This document shows, piece by piece, positions 6,637 through 12,792 of a stretch of 12,792 nt of DNA. Both the position numbers and the translations under genes were made by a program. Every line of letters begins with the position of its first letter. Position 1 is the first letter of the stretch. The DNA comes from Gammaproteobacteria bacterium (lineage in GTDB: Bacteria > Pseudomonadota > Gammaproteobacteria > Thiohalobacterales > Thiohalobacteraceae): NCBI GenBank assembly GCA_016214925.1, contig JACRMO010000109.1:1-12792 (forward strand). Reading direction: 5' to 3'. The notes beneath the pieces were generated by a model that saw nothing but the letters and a program-made list of their open reading frames with translations, was not told the DNA's origin and made no database searches.

Positions 6637-7380
6637 TCAGGCCATGAACATCCCGCCATTTACGTGCAGGGTTTCGCCGGTGACATAGGCGGCGGCGTCC
6701 GAGGCCAGGAAGGCGACGGCATTGGCGATATCTTGCGCGGCACCGAGTCGGCCGAGCGGGATGCTGCCCAACAGCGCGGCGCGCTGCTCCTCGGACAATG
6801 CGCGGGTCATGTCGGTGTCGATGAAGCCGGGCGCGACGGTGTTCACGGTGATGCCGCGCGAGCCAACCTCGCGGGCCAGCGATTTGGCGAAGCCGAGCAT
6901 GCCGGCCTTGGCCGCGGCGTAGTTGGCTTGGCCCGGATTGCCGGTGGCACCGACCACCGAGGCGATGTTGATGATGCGGCCATGACGGGCCTTCATCATG
7001 CCGCGCAGGACCGCCTTGCTGGTGCGGAACACCGAACTGAGATTGGTGTTGATGACCGCGTCCCAGTCCTCCTCCTTCATGCGCATCAGCAAGGTGTCGC
7101 GGGTGATGCCGGCATTGTTGACCAGAATGGCGATCGTGCCGAACTCGCCTTCAATGGTCTTGATGAAGGGCTCGATGGTGTCGGCCGCGGTGACGTTGAG
7201 CACTTTGCCCGCACCCTTGATGCCGGCAGCGGCGAAAGCGTCCGAGATAGCCTGGGCGCCGGACTCGCTGGTCGCGGTGCCGATGACGGTCGCACCTTGA
7301 CGGCCGAGTTCCAGGGCGATGGCTTGACCGATACCGCGACTGGCGCCGGTCACAAGGGCGATTTGGTTGGTCAGTGACAT
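6637..7380 (-). CDS. fabG: 3-oxoacyl-ACP reductase
   Basis: This 247-residue short-chain dehydrogenase reduces beta-ketoacyl-ACP to beta-hydroxyacyl-ACP with NADPH, the first reduction of each elongation cycle. The Rossmann nucleotide site TGASRGIG is at 11-18, and NNAG at 88-91. The catalytic residues are Asn113 (NTNL), Ser141 (IASVVG), Tyr154 and Lys158 (QANYAAAKAG). The C-terminus GETLHVNGGMFMA is typical of FabG, where the last residues pack at the tetramer interface. The ribosome site AGGAG is 7 bases before the ATG, and fabD ends only 13 bp upstream. The position between fabD and acpP is the conserved order and separates it from the many other SDR paralogues. Confidence 0.97.
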   Translation of the reverse strand: MSLTNQIALVTGASRGIGQAIALELGRQGATVIGTATSESGAQAISDAFAAAGIKGAGKVLNVTAADTIEPFIKTIEGEFGTIAILVNNAGITRDTLLMRMKEEDWDAVINTNLSSVFRTSKAVLRGMMKARHGRIINIASVVGATGNPGQANYAAAKAGMLGFAKSLAREVGSRGITVNTVAPGFIDTDMTRALSEEQRAALLGSIPLGRLGAAQDIANAVAFLASDAAAYVTGETLHVNGGMFMA

Positions 7381-7393
7381 TGCTGTTCTCCTG

Positions 7394-8341
7394 TTACTGC
7401 GCGGCCCGTGTATCGGCCAGCGCCTCGTTCAGCGAGGCGCTATCGAAGGCGGCAACCGAGGCGATGTTCTTGTCGATGCGCTTGTTGAGCCCGGCGAGCA
7501 CTTTGCCGGGGCCGGCCTCGACAATGCGCGTGATGCCGTGCATAGCCAGATACTGCACCGTTTCCACCCAGCGCACTGGATTATAGATCTGGCGGATCAA
7601 CGCATCGCGGAGATTGTCGGGGTTCGCATGTACGGCGACATCGGCATTGTGGATCACGGGGATCTGCGGGACCTTGAATTCGATCGCCGCCAAGGTCGCT
7701 GCGAAGGCCTCGGCCGCCGGCAGCATCAAGCTGCTGTGCGAGGGCACGCTCACCGCCAAGGGCACAGCGCGTTTGGCGCCGAGCGCCTTGGCCTGTTCGC
7801 AGGCGCGCTCGACCGCAGACTTGTGGCCGGCGATGACGACTTGCCCCGGCGAATTGAAATTCACCGCCTGCACAACATCGCCCTGCGCGGCCTCGGTGCA
7901 GGCCAGACGCACCTGAGCGTCTTCCAGACCGAGGATCGCGGCCATTGCACCCACACCCGCGGGCACGGCTGCCTGCATGCGTCGACCGCGCTCGGCGACC
8001 AGACGGATACCGTCGGTAAAGGCGAGGCTGCCCGCGCAGACCAGCGCGGTGTATTCACCGAGACTGTGTCCGGCCATGAACGCCGGCTGTGCCCCGCCCT
8101 GCTTGCACCACACGCGCCACACCGCGACGCCGGCGGCGAGCATCGCCGGTTGGGTGCGGTCGGTCTGATTGAGATCGGCCTCGGGGCCATTCTGCGTCAG
8201 CGACCACAGGTCATAGCCGAGCACGTTGGAGGCCTCGGCGAAGGTCGCCTGCACTTCGGGATGTGCACCGGCGAGTTCGGCCAGCATGCCGACCGCTTGC
8301 GAACCTTGGCCGGGGAATACGATTGCGAGTTGTTTGTTCAT
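7394..8341 (-). CDS. fabD: Malonyl-CoA:ACP transacylase
   Basis: This 315-residue enzyme transfers malonyl groups from CoA to ACP, supplying the extender for FabH and FabF. The catalytic serine is Ser93 in AGHSLGEYTAL. Arg118 (VAERGR), which binds the malonyl carboxylate, and His202 (VPSHSSLM), which completes the dyad, are both present. The N-terminal FPGQGSQ (9-15) forms the oxyanion-hole region. These match S92, R117 and H201 in E. coli FabD. The ribosome site before the ATG is weak, and the 104-bp spacer from fabH contains a dispersed-repeat-like palindrome, so fabD is not tightly coupled to fabH, unlike fabH to plsX. Confidence 0.97.
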   Translation of the reverse strand: MNKQLAIVFPGQGSQAVGMLAELAGAHPEVQATFAEASNVLGYDLWSLTQNGPEADLNQTDRTQPAMLAAGVAVWRVWCKQGGAQPAFMAGHSLGEYTALVCAGSLAFTDGIRLVAERGRRMQAAVPAGVGAMAAILGLEDAQVRLACTEAAQGDVVQAVNFNSPGQVVIAGHKSAVERACEQAKALGAKRAVPLAVSVPSHSSLMLPAAEAFAATLAAIEFKVPQIPVIHNADVAVHANPDNLRDALIRQIYNPVRWVETVQYLAMHGITRIVEAGPGKVLAGLNKRIDKNIASVAAFDSASLNEALADTRAAQ

Positions 8342-8384
8342 GGTCTGATCACTTACATCGAGTACTGAGTAACTTTATCCATTC

Positions 8385-8440
8385 GTCATTCCGGACGTAG
8401 CGTAGCGGAGATCCGGAATCCAGTGGTTCGCCAGGATGAC
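8385..8440. repeat. Dispersed-repeat-like palindrome between fabH and fabD
   Basis: An imperfect palindrome begins GTCATTCCGGA (8385-8395) and is mirrored by TCCGGAAT (8412-8419), giving perfect 8-bp inner arms ATTCCGGA/TCCGGAAT. The interior contains the tandem-looking GCGTAGCGGAG. A second outer arm is ATGAC (8436-8440), complementary to GTCAT (8385-8389). The GTCATTCC...GGAATCCAG form resembles small non-coding palindromic repeats scattered through many proteobacterial genomes. It fills about half of an otherwise plain 104-bp spacer and would fold in the operon mRNA. Without the genome I cannot confirm that it is multicopy. Confidence 0.6.
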
Positions 8441-8445
8441 ATCCA

Positions 8446-9414
8446 CTAAAATTTCAGCAACGCCGAGCCCCAGGTGAAACCGCCACCGAAGGCTTCGAGT
8501 AATAACGTCTCGCCACGCTGAATGCGCCCATCACGCACAGCGACATCCAACGCCAACGGCACCGAGGCGGCCGAGGTATTGCCGTGCTGGTCGACGGTGA
8601 TCACCACGCGATCGGAGGACAGCTTCAACTTCTTCGCCGTGGCATGAATGATGCGGATATTAGCCTGATGCGGGATCAACCAATCGACATCGGATTTCTT
8701 CAGGTGATTGGCAGCGAGCGTTTCGTCGACGATGCGGCCCAGGGTATTGACCGCCATCTTGAACACTTCATTGCCCTTCATCGAGATGAAGGCACCGTTG
8801 CTCTGCATCAGATCGTAGCCTTGCGAGATGCCAGCGTTGACGGTGAGCAGACTTTCATAGCTGCCGTCGGCGTGCAGATGCGTTGACAGGATGCCGGGCT
8901 CGTCGCTGGCTTCAAGGATCACCGCACCGGCGCCGTCACCAAACAGCACGCAGGTGGTGCGGTCGGTCCAGTCGACGATGCGCGAAAGTGTTTCGGCGCC
9001 GACTACCAGCGCGCATTTGGCGCTGCCGGTACGAATGAATTTATCGGCGACCCCGAGTGCGTAGACGAACCCGGTACAGACGGCTTGCACGTCGAATGCG
9101 GCGCAGCCATGAATGTCGAGGCGCTGTTGCAGCAGACAGGCGGTGCTGGGAAAGATACGGTCGGGCGTGGTCGTCGCGACGATGATGAGATCGACGTCCG
9201 CGGGCGTGCGTCCGGCGGCCTCCAGCGCGTGGCGCGCGGCCTGCTCGGCGAGATCGCAGGTGGTCTCACCACCCGCGGCGATATGGCGTTTCTCGATACC
9301 CGTGCGCTCGCGAATCCACGCATCCGAGGTTTCGACCATCAGTTCCAGATCGTGATTGGTCAGCACCCTCTCCGGCAGATAACTGCCGGTGCCGCTGATT
9401 CGTGAATACGTCAC
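8446..9414 (-). CDS. fabH: Beta-ketoacyl-ACP synthase III
   Basis: This 322-residue enzyme starts fatty-acid synthesis by condensing acetyl-CoA with malonyl-ACP. The catalytic triad is intact: Cys113 (DVQAVCTGFVYAL), His249 (LIPHQANIRI) and Asn279 (DQHGNTSAASVP). Other conserved parts are WIRERTGIEKRHIA (33-46) at the CoA site, FGDGAGAV (158-165) and the C-terminal EAFGGGFTWGSALLKF. The start codon is GTG and its GTGA overlaps the plsX stop by 4 bp, with a GAGAGG ribosome site 8 bases upstream inside plsX, so the two genes are translationally coupled. Length and order match E. coli FabH. Confidence 0.97.
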   Translation of the reverse strand: MTYSRISGTGSYLPERVLTNHDLELMVETSDAWIRERTGIEKRHIAAGGETTCDLAEQAARHALEAAGRTPADVDLIIVATTTPDRIFPSTACLLQQRLDIHGCAAFDVQAVCTGFVYALGVADKFIRTGSAKCALVVGAETLSRIVDWTDRTTCVLFGDGAGAVILEASDEPGILSTHLHADGSYESLLTVNAGISQGYDLMQSNGAFISMKGNEVFKMAVNTLGRIVDETLAANHLKKSDVDWLIPHQANIRIIHATAKKLKLSSDRVVITVDQHGNTSAASVPLALDVAVRDGRIQRGETLLLEAFGGGFTWGSALLKF

Positions 9415-10442
9415 GCGGTTTGCCTCTCGGTCAGCAGGTCTTCCAGCAGATGATCGATGCGATCCGGCACGGCCTTCTGCACTTCGAGCACGGCCACCTG
9501 GATGGCATTCTCAAATGCCAGCGCATCGGCCCCACCATGGCTCTTGATAACGATGCCGCGCAGGCCGAGCAGACTGGCGCCGTTGTAACGCCGTGGATCA
9601 ATGCGGCTGCGGAACGCCTTCAAGACCGGCATGACCATCGCGCCGGCGAGTTTGGTCAACAGATTGCGCGAAAAAGCCTCGCGCATGAAATGGCTGATCA
9701 TCTTTGCCACGCCCTCGGTGGTCTTCAGCGCGACATTACCGACGAAGCCGTCGCATACCACGACATCCACGCCGCCTTTGAAGATGTCATTGCCTTCGAC
9801 GAAGCCGATGTAGTTCAGCGAGCTGCCCGCAAGCAGGCGCGCGGCTTCCTTCACTTGATCGTTACCTTTGATCTCTTCTTCGCCGATGTTGAGCAGACCG
9901 ACGCGGGGCTTATCCAGGCCATGCACCGCGCTCGCCAGCACCGAGCCCATCACCGCGAACTGGAACAGATGTTCCGCCGTGCAGTCGACATTGGCACCGA
10001 GATCGAGCACTTGGGTAAAGCCTTCGATACTGGGAATTTCCGAGGAGATCGCCGGACGGTCGATGCCCGGCAGGGTCTTGAGCACATAACGTGCGGTGGC
10101 CATCAACGCCCCCGTGTTGCCGGCGCTCACGCAGGCCTGCGCCTGACCGTCTTTGACCAGATCGATGGCGACGCGCATGGATGAATTTTTCTTGAAGCGC
10201 AGCGCGCGCGACGGCGACTCGTCCATGCCGACGACTTCGCTGGCGTGATGAATGCGCACCCGGGAGTCGCCACCGGTGTAGCCGGCCTGTTGGAGACGTT
10301 GTTGGAGCTGCGCCTGATCGCCCACCAGGATGAGTTGCACATCGTCCCGGTGTTTCAGGAGAGTGAGGGCTGCGGGGACGACTGTGTCTGCGCCATGGTC
10401 GCCGCCCATGGCATCCAGCGCGATTGTGATGTCTGCGCTCAT
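9411..10442 (-). CDS. plsX: Phosphate acyltransferase PlsX
   Basis: This 343-residue enzyme forms acyl-phosphate from acyl-ACP and phosphate, linking the Fab cycle to phosphatidate synthesis at the membrane. The N-terminus ITIALDAMGGDHG (5-17) is the family signature. It is followed by ASEVVGMDESPSRALR, CVSAGNTGALMATARYVLKTLPGI, LDLGANVDC, GLLNIGEEEIKGND, FVEGNDIFKGGVDVVVCDGF and GNVALKTTEG. The C-terminal half carries YNGASLLGLRGIVIKSHGGA. All hallmark blocks are present. No strong ribosome site precedes the ATG, and the 147-bp spacer from rpmF contains a long hairpin. The gene overlaps fabH by 4 bp. Confidence 0.97.
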   Translation of the reverse strand: MSADITIALDAMGGDHGADTVVPAALTLLKHRDDVQLILVGDQAQLQQRLQQAGYTGGDSRVRIHHASEVVGMDESPSRALRFKKNSSMRVAIDLVKDGQAQACVSAGNTGALMATARYVLKTLPGIDRPAISSEIPSIEGFTQVLDLGANVDCTAEHLFQFAVMGSVLASAVHGLDKPRVGLLNIGEEEIKGNDQVKEAARLLAGSSLNYIGFVEGNDIFKGGVDVVVCDGFVGNVALKTTEGVAKMISHFMREAFSRNLLTKLAGAMVMPVLKAFRSRIDPRRYNGASLLGLRGIVIKSHGGADALAFENAIQVAVLEVQKAVPDRIDHLLEDLLTERQTA

Positions 10443-10530
10443 TCTGGTCCGTTGCGGCCCGTGGTTAGTGAACGGTGCGCGGAGACGCCGGCCGTTCGAT
10501 GGTGTAATTCAGCAGCGTATTAAACGCAAA

Positions 10531-10572
10531 CACCGCTGCGACGGGTGGTCTAGCCAACCCGCCGCAGCGGTG
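10531..10572 (-). other. Strong stem-loop between rpmF and plsX
   Basis: The arms CACCGCTGCG (10531-10540) and CGCAGCGGTG (10563-10572) are perfectly complementary. The stem continues inward through CGGGT/ACCCG with small imperfections to a loop around TCTAG. On the minus strand it starts 17 bases after the rpmF stop. It is followed by TTTGCGTTTAATACGC, which has T's but no continuous run, so it may be an inefficient terminator, an RNase processing site or a 3' stabiliser for the rpmF message. A small GCGT/ACGC dyad follows at 10515-10527. Confidence 0.6.
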
Positions 10573-10589
10573 CTGTTGTACGCCGGACC

Positions 10590-10769
10590 TCAGTCCTCGC
10601 TGCGGGACACGACCTTGCGGCCGCGGTAATAACCATCCGGACTGATGTGATGACGCATGTGCGTCTCGCCCGTGGTCGGTTCGATGGACAGCGTTGGATT
10701 CGACAGACTGTCGTGCGAACGGCGCATGCCACGCTTGGACGGGGTTTTACGGTTTTGTTGAACGGCCAT
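10590..10769 (-). CDS. rpmF: 50S ribosomal protein L32
   Basis: This 59-residue basic protein is a component of the large ribosomal subunit. It begins MAVQQNRKTPSKRGMRRSHD and contains THMRHHISPDGYYRGRKVV, which is nearly the E. coli L32 pattern. It has no cysteines, so it is the zinc-independent form found in gammaproteobacteria and not the four-cysteine form. An AGGAG lies 9 bases before the ATG. It sits 26 bp after yceD, the conserved yceD-rpmF pair. The C-terminus (VVSRSED) is slightly longer and more acidic than in E. coli. Confidence 0.97.
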   Translation of the reverse strand: MAVQQNRKTPSKRGMRRSHDSLSNPTLSIEPTTGETHMRHHISPDGYYRGRKVVSRSED

Positions 10770-10795
10770 GGCCTTTAACTCCTAACAATATAACT

Positions 10796-11350
10796 TCAAT
10801 TACGCTTCAAACCCGCGAGTGCCGCGAAGGGATTCGGCTTCTCGTCCACTACGGTGGTCTCCTGATCGTCACGGTATTCCGGTAACGTACAGACATCCGC
10901 CTCGCTGTGATGCGGAAAATCCGGCAGCGCCAGCAACAACTCGTCTTCGATGACCTCGCGCACCACCACGCGTTCGTCTTCGAGCAACAACGGCTCATAG
11001 CCGCCAGCCAAACGATCCGCCTCGGCCTCGCTGTGCACCAGCGCCAGCCGGAACGTGCGCAGGACCGGAAATTCCACACGGCCCAGGCAGCGCTGACAGA
11101 TCAGATGCAATACACCCTGCACCTCGCCTTCCAGGCATTTCACGCCACCGGCATCGCGTCCGATCTGCAAGCGCACCTGCAAATCGGGTACATCGGTATC
11201 CGCCAGCGACTCGGCGAGCCGTTGCATTCCGGCGATCGACAGGTCGCCGCGGTATTCGCGGCTCGCGGCCTTGCCCGCCTTCATCCCCGCGCTCGCCCCC
11301 GATCCTGACAGGAACGCCGCATCAATAGTATCCGGCAGCCGATCTCGCAT
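10796..11350 (-). CDS. yceD: YceD (DUF177), large-subunit rRNA accumulation protein
   Basis: This 184-residue protein is of the YceD/DUF177 family, which is needed for normal 23S rRNA accumulation and is almost always next to rpmF. It has the conserved CQRCL pair (Cys85, Cys88), YEPLLLEDERVVVREVIEDELLLALP, and the closing motif KPNPFAALAGLKRN. I choose the ATG at 11350 because its product begins RDRLPDTIDA, aligning with the LPLTLDP start of E. coli YceD. The frame is open further to an ATG at 11404, but those 18 residues overlap the predicted promoter and do not resemble the family. A Gly/Ala/Ser-rich insertion (about residues 14-30) follows the N-terminal strand. No ribosome site is evident, in line with a very short leader. 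It is probably the first gene of the operon. Confidence 0.9.
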   Translation of the reverse strand: MRDRLPDTIDAAFLSGSGASAGMKAGKAASREYRGDLSIAGMQRLAESLADTDVPDLQVRLQIGRDAGGVKCLEGEVQGVLHLICQRCLGRVEFPVLRTFRLALVHSEAEADRLAGGYEPLLLEDERVVVREVIEDELLLALPDFPHHSEADVCTLPEYRDDQETTVVDEKPNPFAALAGLKRN

Positions 11351-11352
11351 AG

Positions 11353-11388
11353 GCCGCGCATGATAACCATGACAAGCATTTGTGTCAA
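11353..11388 (-). promoter_or_regulatory. Sigma70-type promoter for yceD-rpmF-plsX-fab operon
   Basis: The minus strand has a perfect -35 box TTGACA (11388-11383), a 17-bp spacer, and TATCAT (11365-11360), one mismatch from the -10 consensus. The expected start point is near 11353, only 2-4 bases before the yceD ATG at 11350. Both boxes and the spacing are close to ideal. The position implies an almost leaderless message unless translation begins further downstream or another promoter is used. Confidence 0.65.
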
Positions 11389-11409
11389 AACAAAAAACGG
11401 CCAAATTCC

Positions 11410-11430
11410 CCAGCCCGGACCGGGGTCTGG
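11410..11430. promoter_or_regulatory. Palindrome between divergent promoters
   Basis: CCAG-CCCGG-A-CCGGG-GT-CTGG is a near-perfect dyad (one central base, a 2-base asymmetry). It lies between the -35 boxes of the yceD promoter (ends 11388) and the pycA promoter (starts 11436), 5 bp from the latter. Its place suggests an operator for a dimeric regulator acting on one or both units. It does not match an operator I recognise, including FadR and FabR sites. Confidence 0.4.
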
Positions 11431-11435
11431 TGTGG

Positions 11436-11464
11436 TTGACAGACGCAGCATTCTTCCGTAGAAG
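11436..11464 (+). promoter_or_regulatory. Sigma70-type promoter for pyruvate carboxylase gene
   Basis: The plus strand has a perfect -35 TTGACA (11436-11441), a 17-bp spacer and TAGAAG (11459-11464), 4 of 6 bases of the -10 consensus. The start would be near 11471, leaving a leader of about 72 bases before the GTG at 11543. The promoter is framed by a 6-bp inverted repeat, GTTGAC (11435-11440) and GTCAAC (11464-11469), which could be a regulator site or coincidence. Confidence 0.55.
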
Positions 11465-11542
11465 TCAACGGCATACCGGTCGCTAACTGCTTGCCGATCC
11501 AGGCATTCCGTCGCAGCGGCCGGGATACTACGGAACCGGCCC

Positions 11543-12792
11543 GTGATCCAAAAAATACTCATCGCCAACCGCGGCGAAATCGCCGTGCGCATCGTCCGCG
11601 CCTGCGGCGAGATGGGCATCACCTCGGCGGCCATCTTCACCGATGCCGACCGCCATGCCCTGCATGTGCGGAAGGCCGACGAGGCCTACAACATCGGGCC
11701 GGACTCGGTGGCCGGTTATCTCAACGCCCATCGCATCGTGAACCTGGCGGTGGCCACCGGCTGCGACGCCCTGCATCCCGGCTACGGATTTCTGTCCGAA
11801 AATCCCCAGCTCGCCGAGATCTGCGCCCGGCGCAATATCCGCTTCATCGGCCCGAATGCCGAGGTGATCCGGCGCATGGGCGATAAATTGGAGGCGCGCC
11901 GTTCCATGCAGGCGGCCGGCGTGCCGGTGGTTCCCGGCAGCGTGAAGAATCTATCCGGGCTCGACGAGGCCTTGGTCTTGGCCGAGGAATTCGGCTATCC
12001 GGTCATGCTCAAGGCGACCTCCGGCGGCGGCGGTCGCGGCATCCGTCGTTGCAACGATGCTCAGGCGCTGCGCCGCAACTACGACCGCGTGCTGTCCGAG
12101 GCGACCAAGGCCTTCGGCAGCGCCGACGTGTTCTTGGAAAAGTGCGTCGACAACCCGCGCCATATCGAAATGCAAATCCTGGCCGACAGCCATGGCAATA
12201 CCGTGCATCTGTTCGAACGCGACTGCTCCATTCAGCGCCGCCATCAGAAACTCATCGAGATCGCACCGTCGCCGCAGCTCAACGACGAACAGCGCGCCCT
12301 GCTCGGCGACTATGCCGTGCGCGCCGCACGCGCCGTCAACTACGAAAACGCCGGCACCGTTGAATTTCTCCTGGCCGAGGATGGTCAGTTCTACTTCATG
12401 GAGATGAACACGCGCTTGCAGGTGGAACACACCGTCACCGAGACCATCACCGGTATCGATATCGTGCGGGAACAGATCCGCATCGCCTCCGGCGAGCCGC
12501 TGAGCTACCGTCAGGATCAGATCAGCCGGCGTGGTTATGCGATGGAATTCCGCATCAACGCCGAAGACCCGAAGAACGATTTCCTGCCCAGCTTCGGCCG
12601 CATCACTCGCTACTTCGCACCCGGCGGTCCCGGCGTGCGCACCGACGCTGCGATCTACACCGGCTATCAGATTCCGCCCTACTACGATTCCATGTGCGCC
12701 AAACTCACGGTGTGGGCTCTGGATTGGGAGCAGGTGCTCAATCGTGCCGCGCGCGCGCTGGAATACATGGGCGTGTACGGCGTAAAGACCAC
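11543..12792 (+). CDS. pycA: Pyruvate carboxylase subunit A (biotin carboxylase), partial
   Basis: The frame is open for 416 codons to the window edge; the family is about 470 residues, so some 55 are missing. The product carboxylates biotin with ATP and bicarbonate for a separate biotinylated carboxyltransferase subunit that makes oxaloacetate from pyruvate. It begins IQKILIANRGEIAVRIVRAC and has the ATP-grasp lysine and glycine loop (Lys157, SGGGGRGI at 160-167), ERDCSIQRRHQK (225-236) and MEMNTRLQVEHTVTE (286-300), with Arg291 and Glu295 as expected active-site residues. The segments DADRHALHV, NIG..SVAGYLNAHR, ENAGTVEFLL, LPSFGRITRYFAPGGPGVRTD and GYQIPPYYDSMCAKL are like the PycA of Pseudomonas more than AccC. 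The start is GTG at 11543 with only a weak ribosome site. Subunit B would be expected just past the window. AccC of acetyl-CoA carboxylase is the main alternative. Confidence 0.85.
   Translation, partial: MIQKILIANRGEIAVRIVRACGEMGITSAAIFTDADRHALHVRKADEAYNIGPDSVAGYLNAHRIVNLAVATGCDALHPGYGFLSENPQLAEICARRNIRFIGPNAEVIRRMGDKLEARRSMQAAGVPVVPGSVKNLSGLDEALVLAEEFGYPVMLKATSGGGGRGIRRCNDAQALRRNYDRVLSEATKAFGSADVFLEKCVDNPRHIEMQILADSHGNTVHLFERDCSIQRRHQKLIEIAPSPQLNDEQRALLGDYAVRAARAVNYENAGTVEFLLAEDGQFYFMEMNTRLQVEHTVTETITGIDIVREQIRIASGEPLSYRQDQISRRGYAMEFRINAEDPKNDFLPSFGRITRYFAPGGPGVRTDAAIYTGYQIPPYYDSMCAKLTVWALDWEQVLNRAARALEYMGVYGVKT

Noticed and set aside
7367..8368. A 333-residue plus-strand frame opposite fabD
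   Set aside because: It is an antisense shadow of fabD with no motif or ribosome site.
8342..8380. A possible FadR- or FabR-type operator before fabD, and the short direct repeat TACTC-AG-TACTC
   Set aside because: Only a few bases around GATCAGACC resemble a half-site and there is no convincing dyad; the repeat units are too short to mean much.
10550..10732. A 60-residue minus-strand frame overlapping rpmF
   Set aside because: It is out of frame with rpmF, whose 59-residue product is an unmistakable L32.
11281..11640. A minus-strand frame across the divergent promoter region
   Set aside because: It overlaps yceD, both promoters and the start of pycA in other frames and has no family features.
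1..12792. CRISPR arrays, tRNA or rRNA genes, transposases, phage or defence genes
   Set aside because: I saw no regularly spaced repeats, no tRNA-like cloverleaf and no mobile-element or defence protein motif; apart from the edge gene, the content is conserved housekeeping genes.

Overview
The window comes from a gammaproteobacterium that is probably not an enteric. The core is the classic proteobacterial fatty-acid synthesis cluster on the minus strand, read right to left: yceD, rpmF, plsX, fabH, fabD, fabG, acpP, fabF. It continues into pabB, pabC, mltG and an rluE-type rRNA pseudouridine synthase. The yceD-to-mltG order is that of Escherichia coli, except that pabB sits between fabF and pabC, and rluE follows mltG where E. 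coli has tmk and holB. I cannot name the genus from the sequence alone.

Layout. At the left edge (1-418, minus) is the start of a secreted parallel beta-helix (pectate-lyase-like) protein that runs off the window. Positions 419-845 hold no convincing gene. Positions 846-11350 are the long minus-strand gene run, tightly packed with several overlaps or near-overlaps. Four spacers inside it are longer and carry structure: a stem-loop between rpmF and plsX, a dispersed-repeat-like palindrome between fabH and fabD, an inverted-repeat leader before acpP plus a good intrinsic terminator after it, and a mirrored pair of REP-like palindromes between fabF and pabB. At the right edge (11543 to the end, plus) is the biotin carboxylase subunit of a two-subunit pyruvate carboxylase, cut by the window. 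It is transcribed divergently from yceD. The shared 192-bp spacer contains two near-consensus sigma70-type promoters back to back, with a palindrome between their -35 boxes.

How the genes work together. PlsX, FabH, FabD, FabG, AcpP and FabF initiate and elongate fatty acids on acyl carrier protein and hand acyl groups to phospholipid synthesis. YceD and L32 tie the operon to ribosome production. PabB and PabC make p-aminobenzoate for folate. MltG trims growing glycan strands at the inner membrane. RluE modifies 23S rRNA. Pyruvate carboxylase supplies oxaloacetate from pyruvate.

I looked for a new system and did not find one: the genes are conserved housekeeping genes. The points worth a second look are regulatory and architectural: the divergent promoter region, the possibly almost leaderless yceD transcript, the REP-like elements inside an essential operon, and a PabB with an alanine where E. 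coli PabB has its signature lysine.
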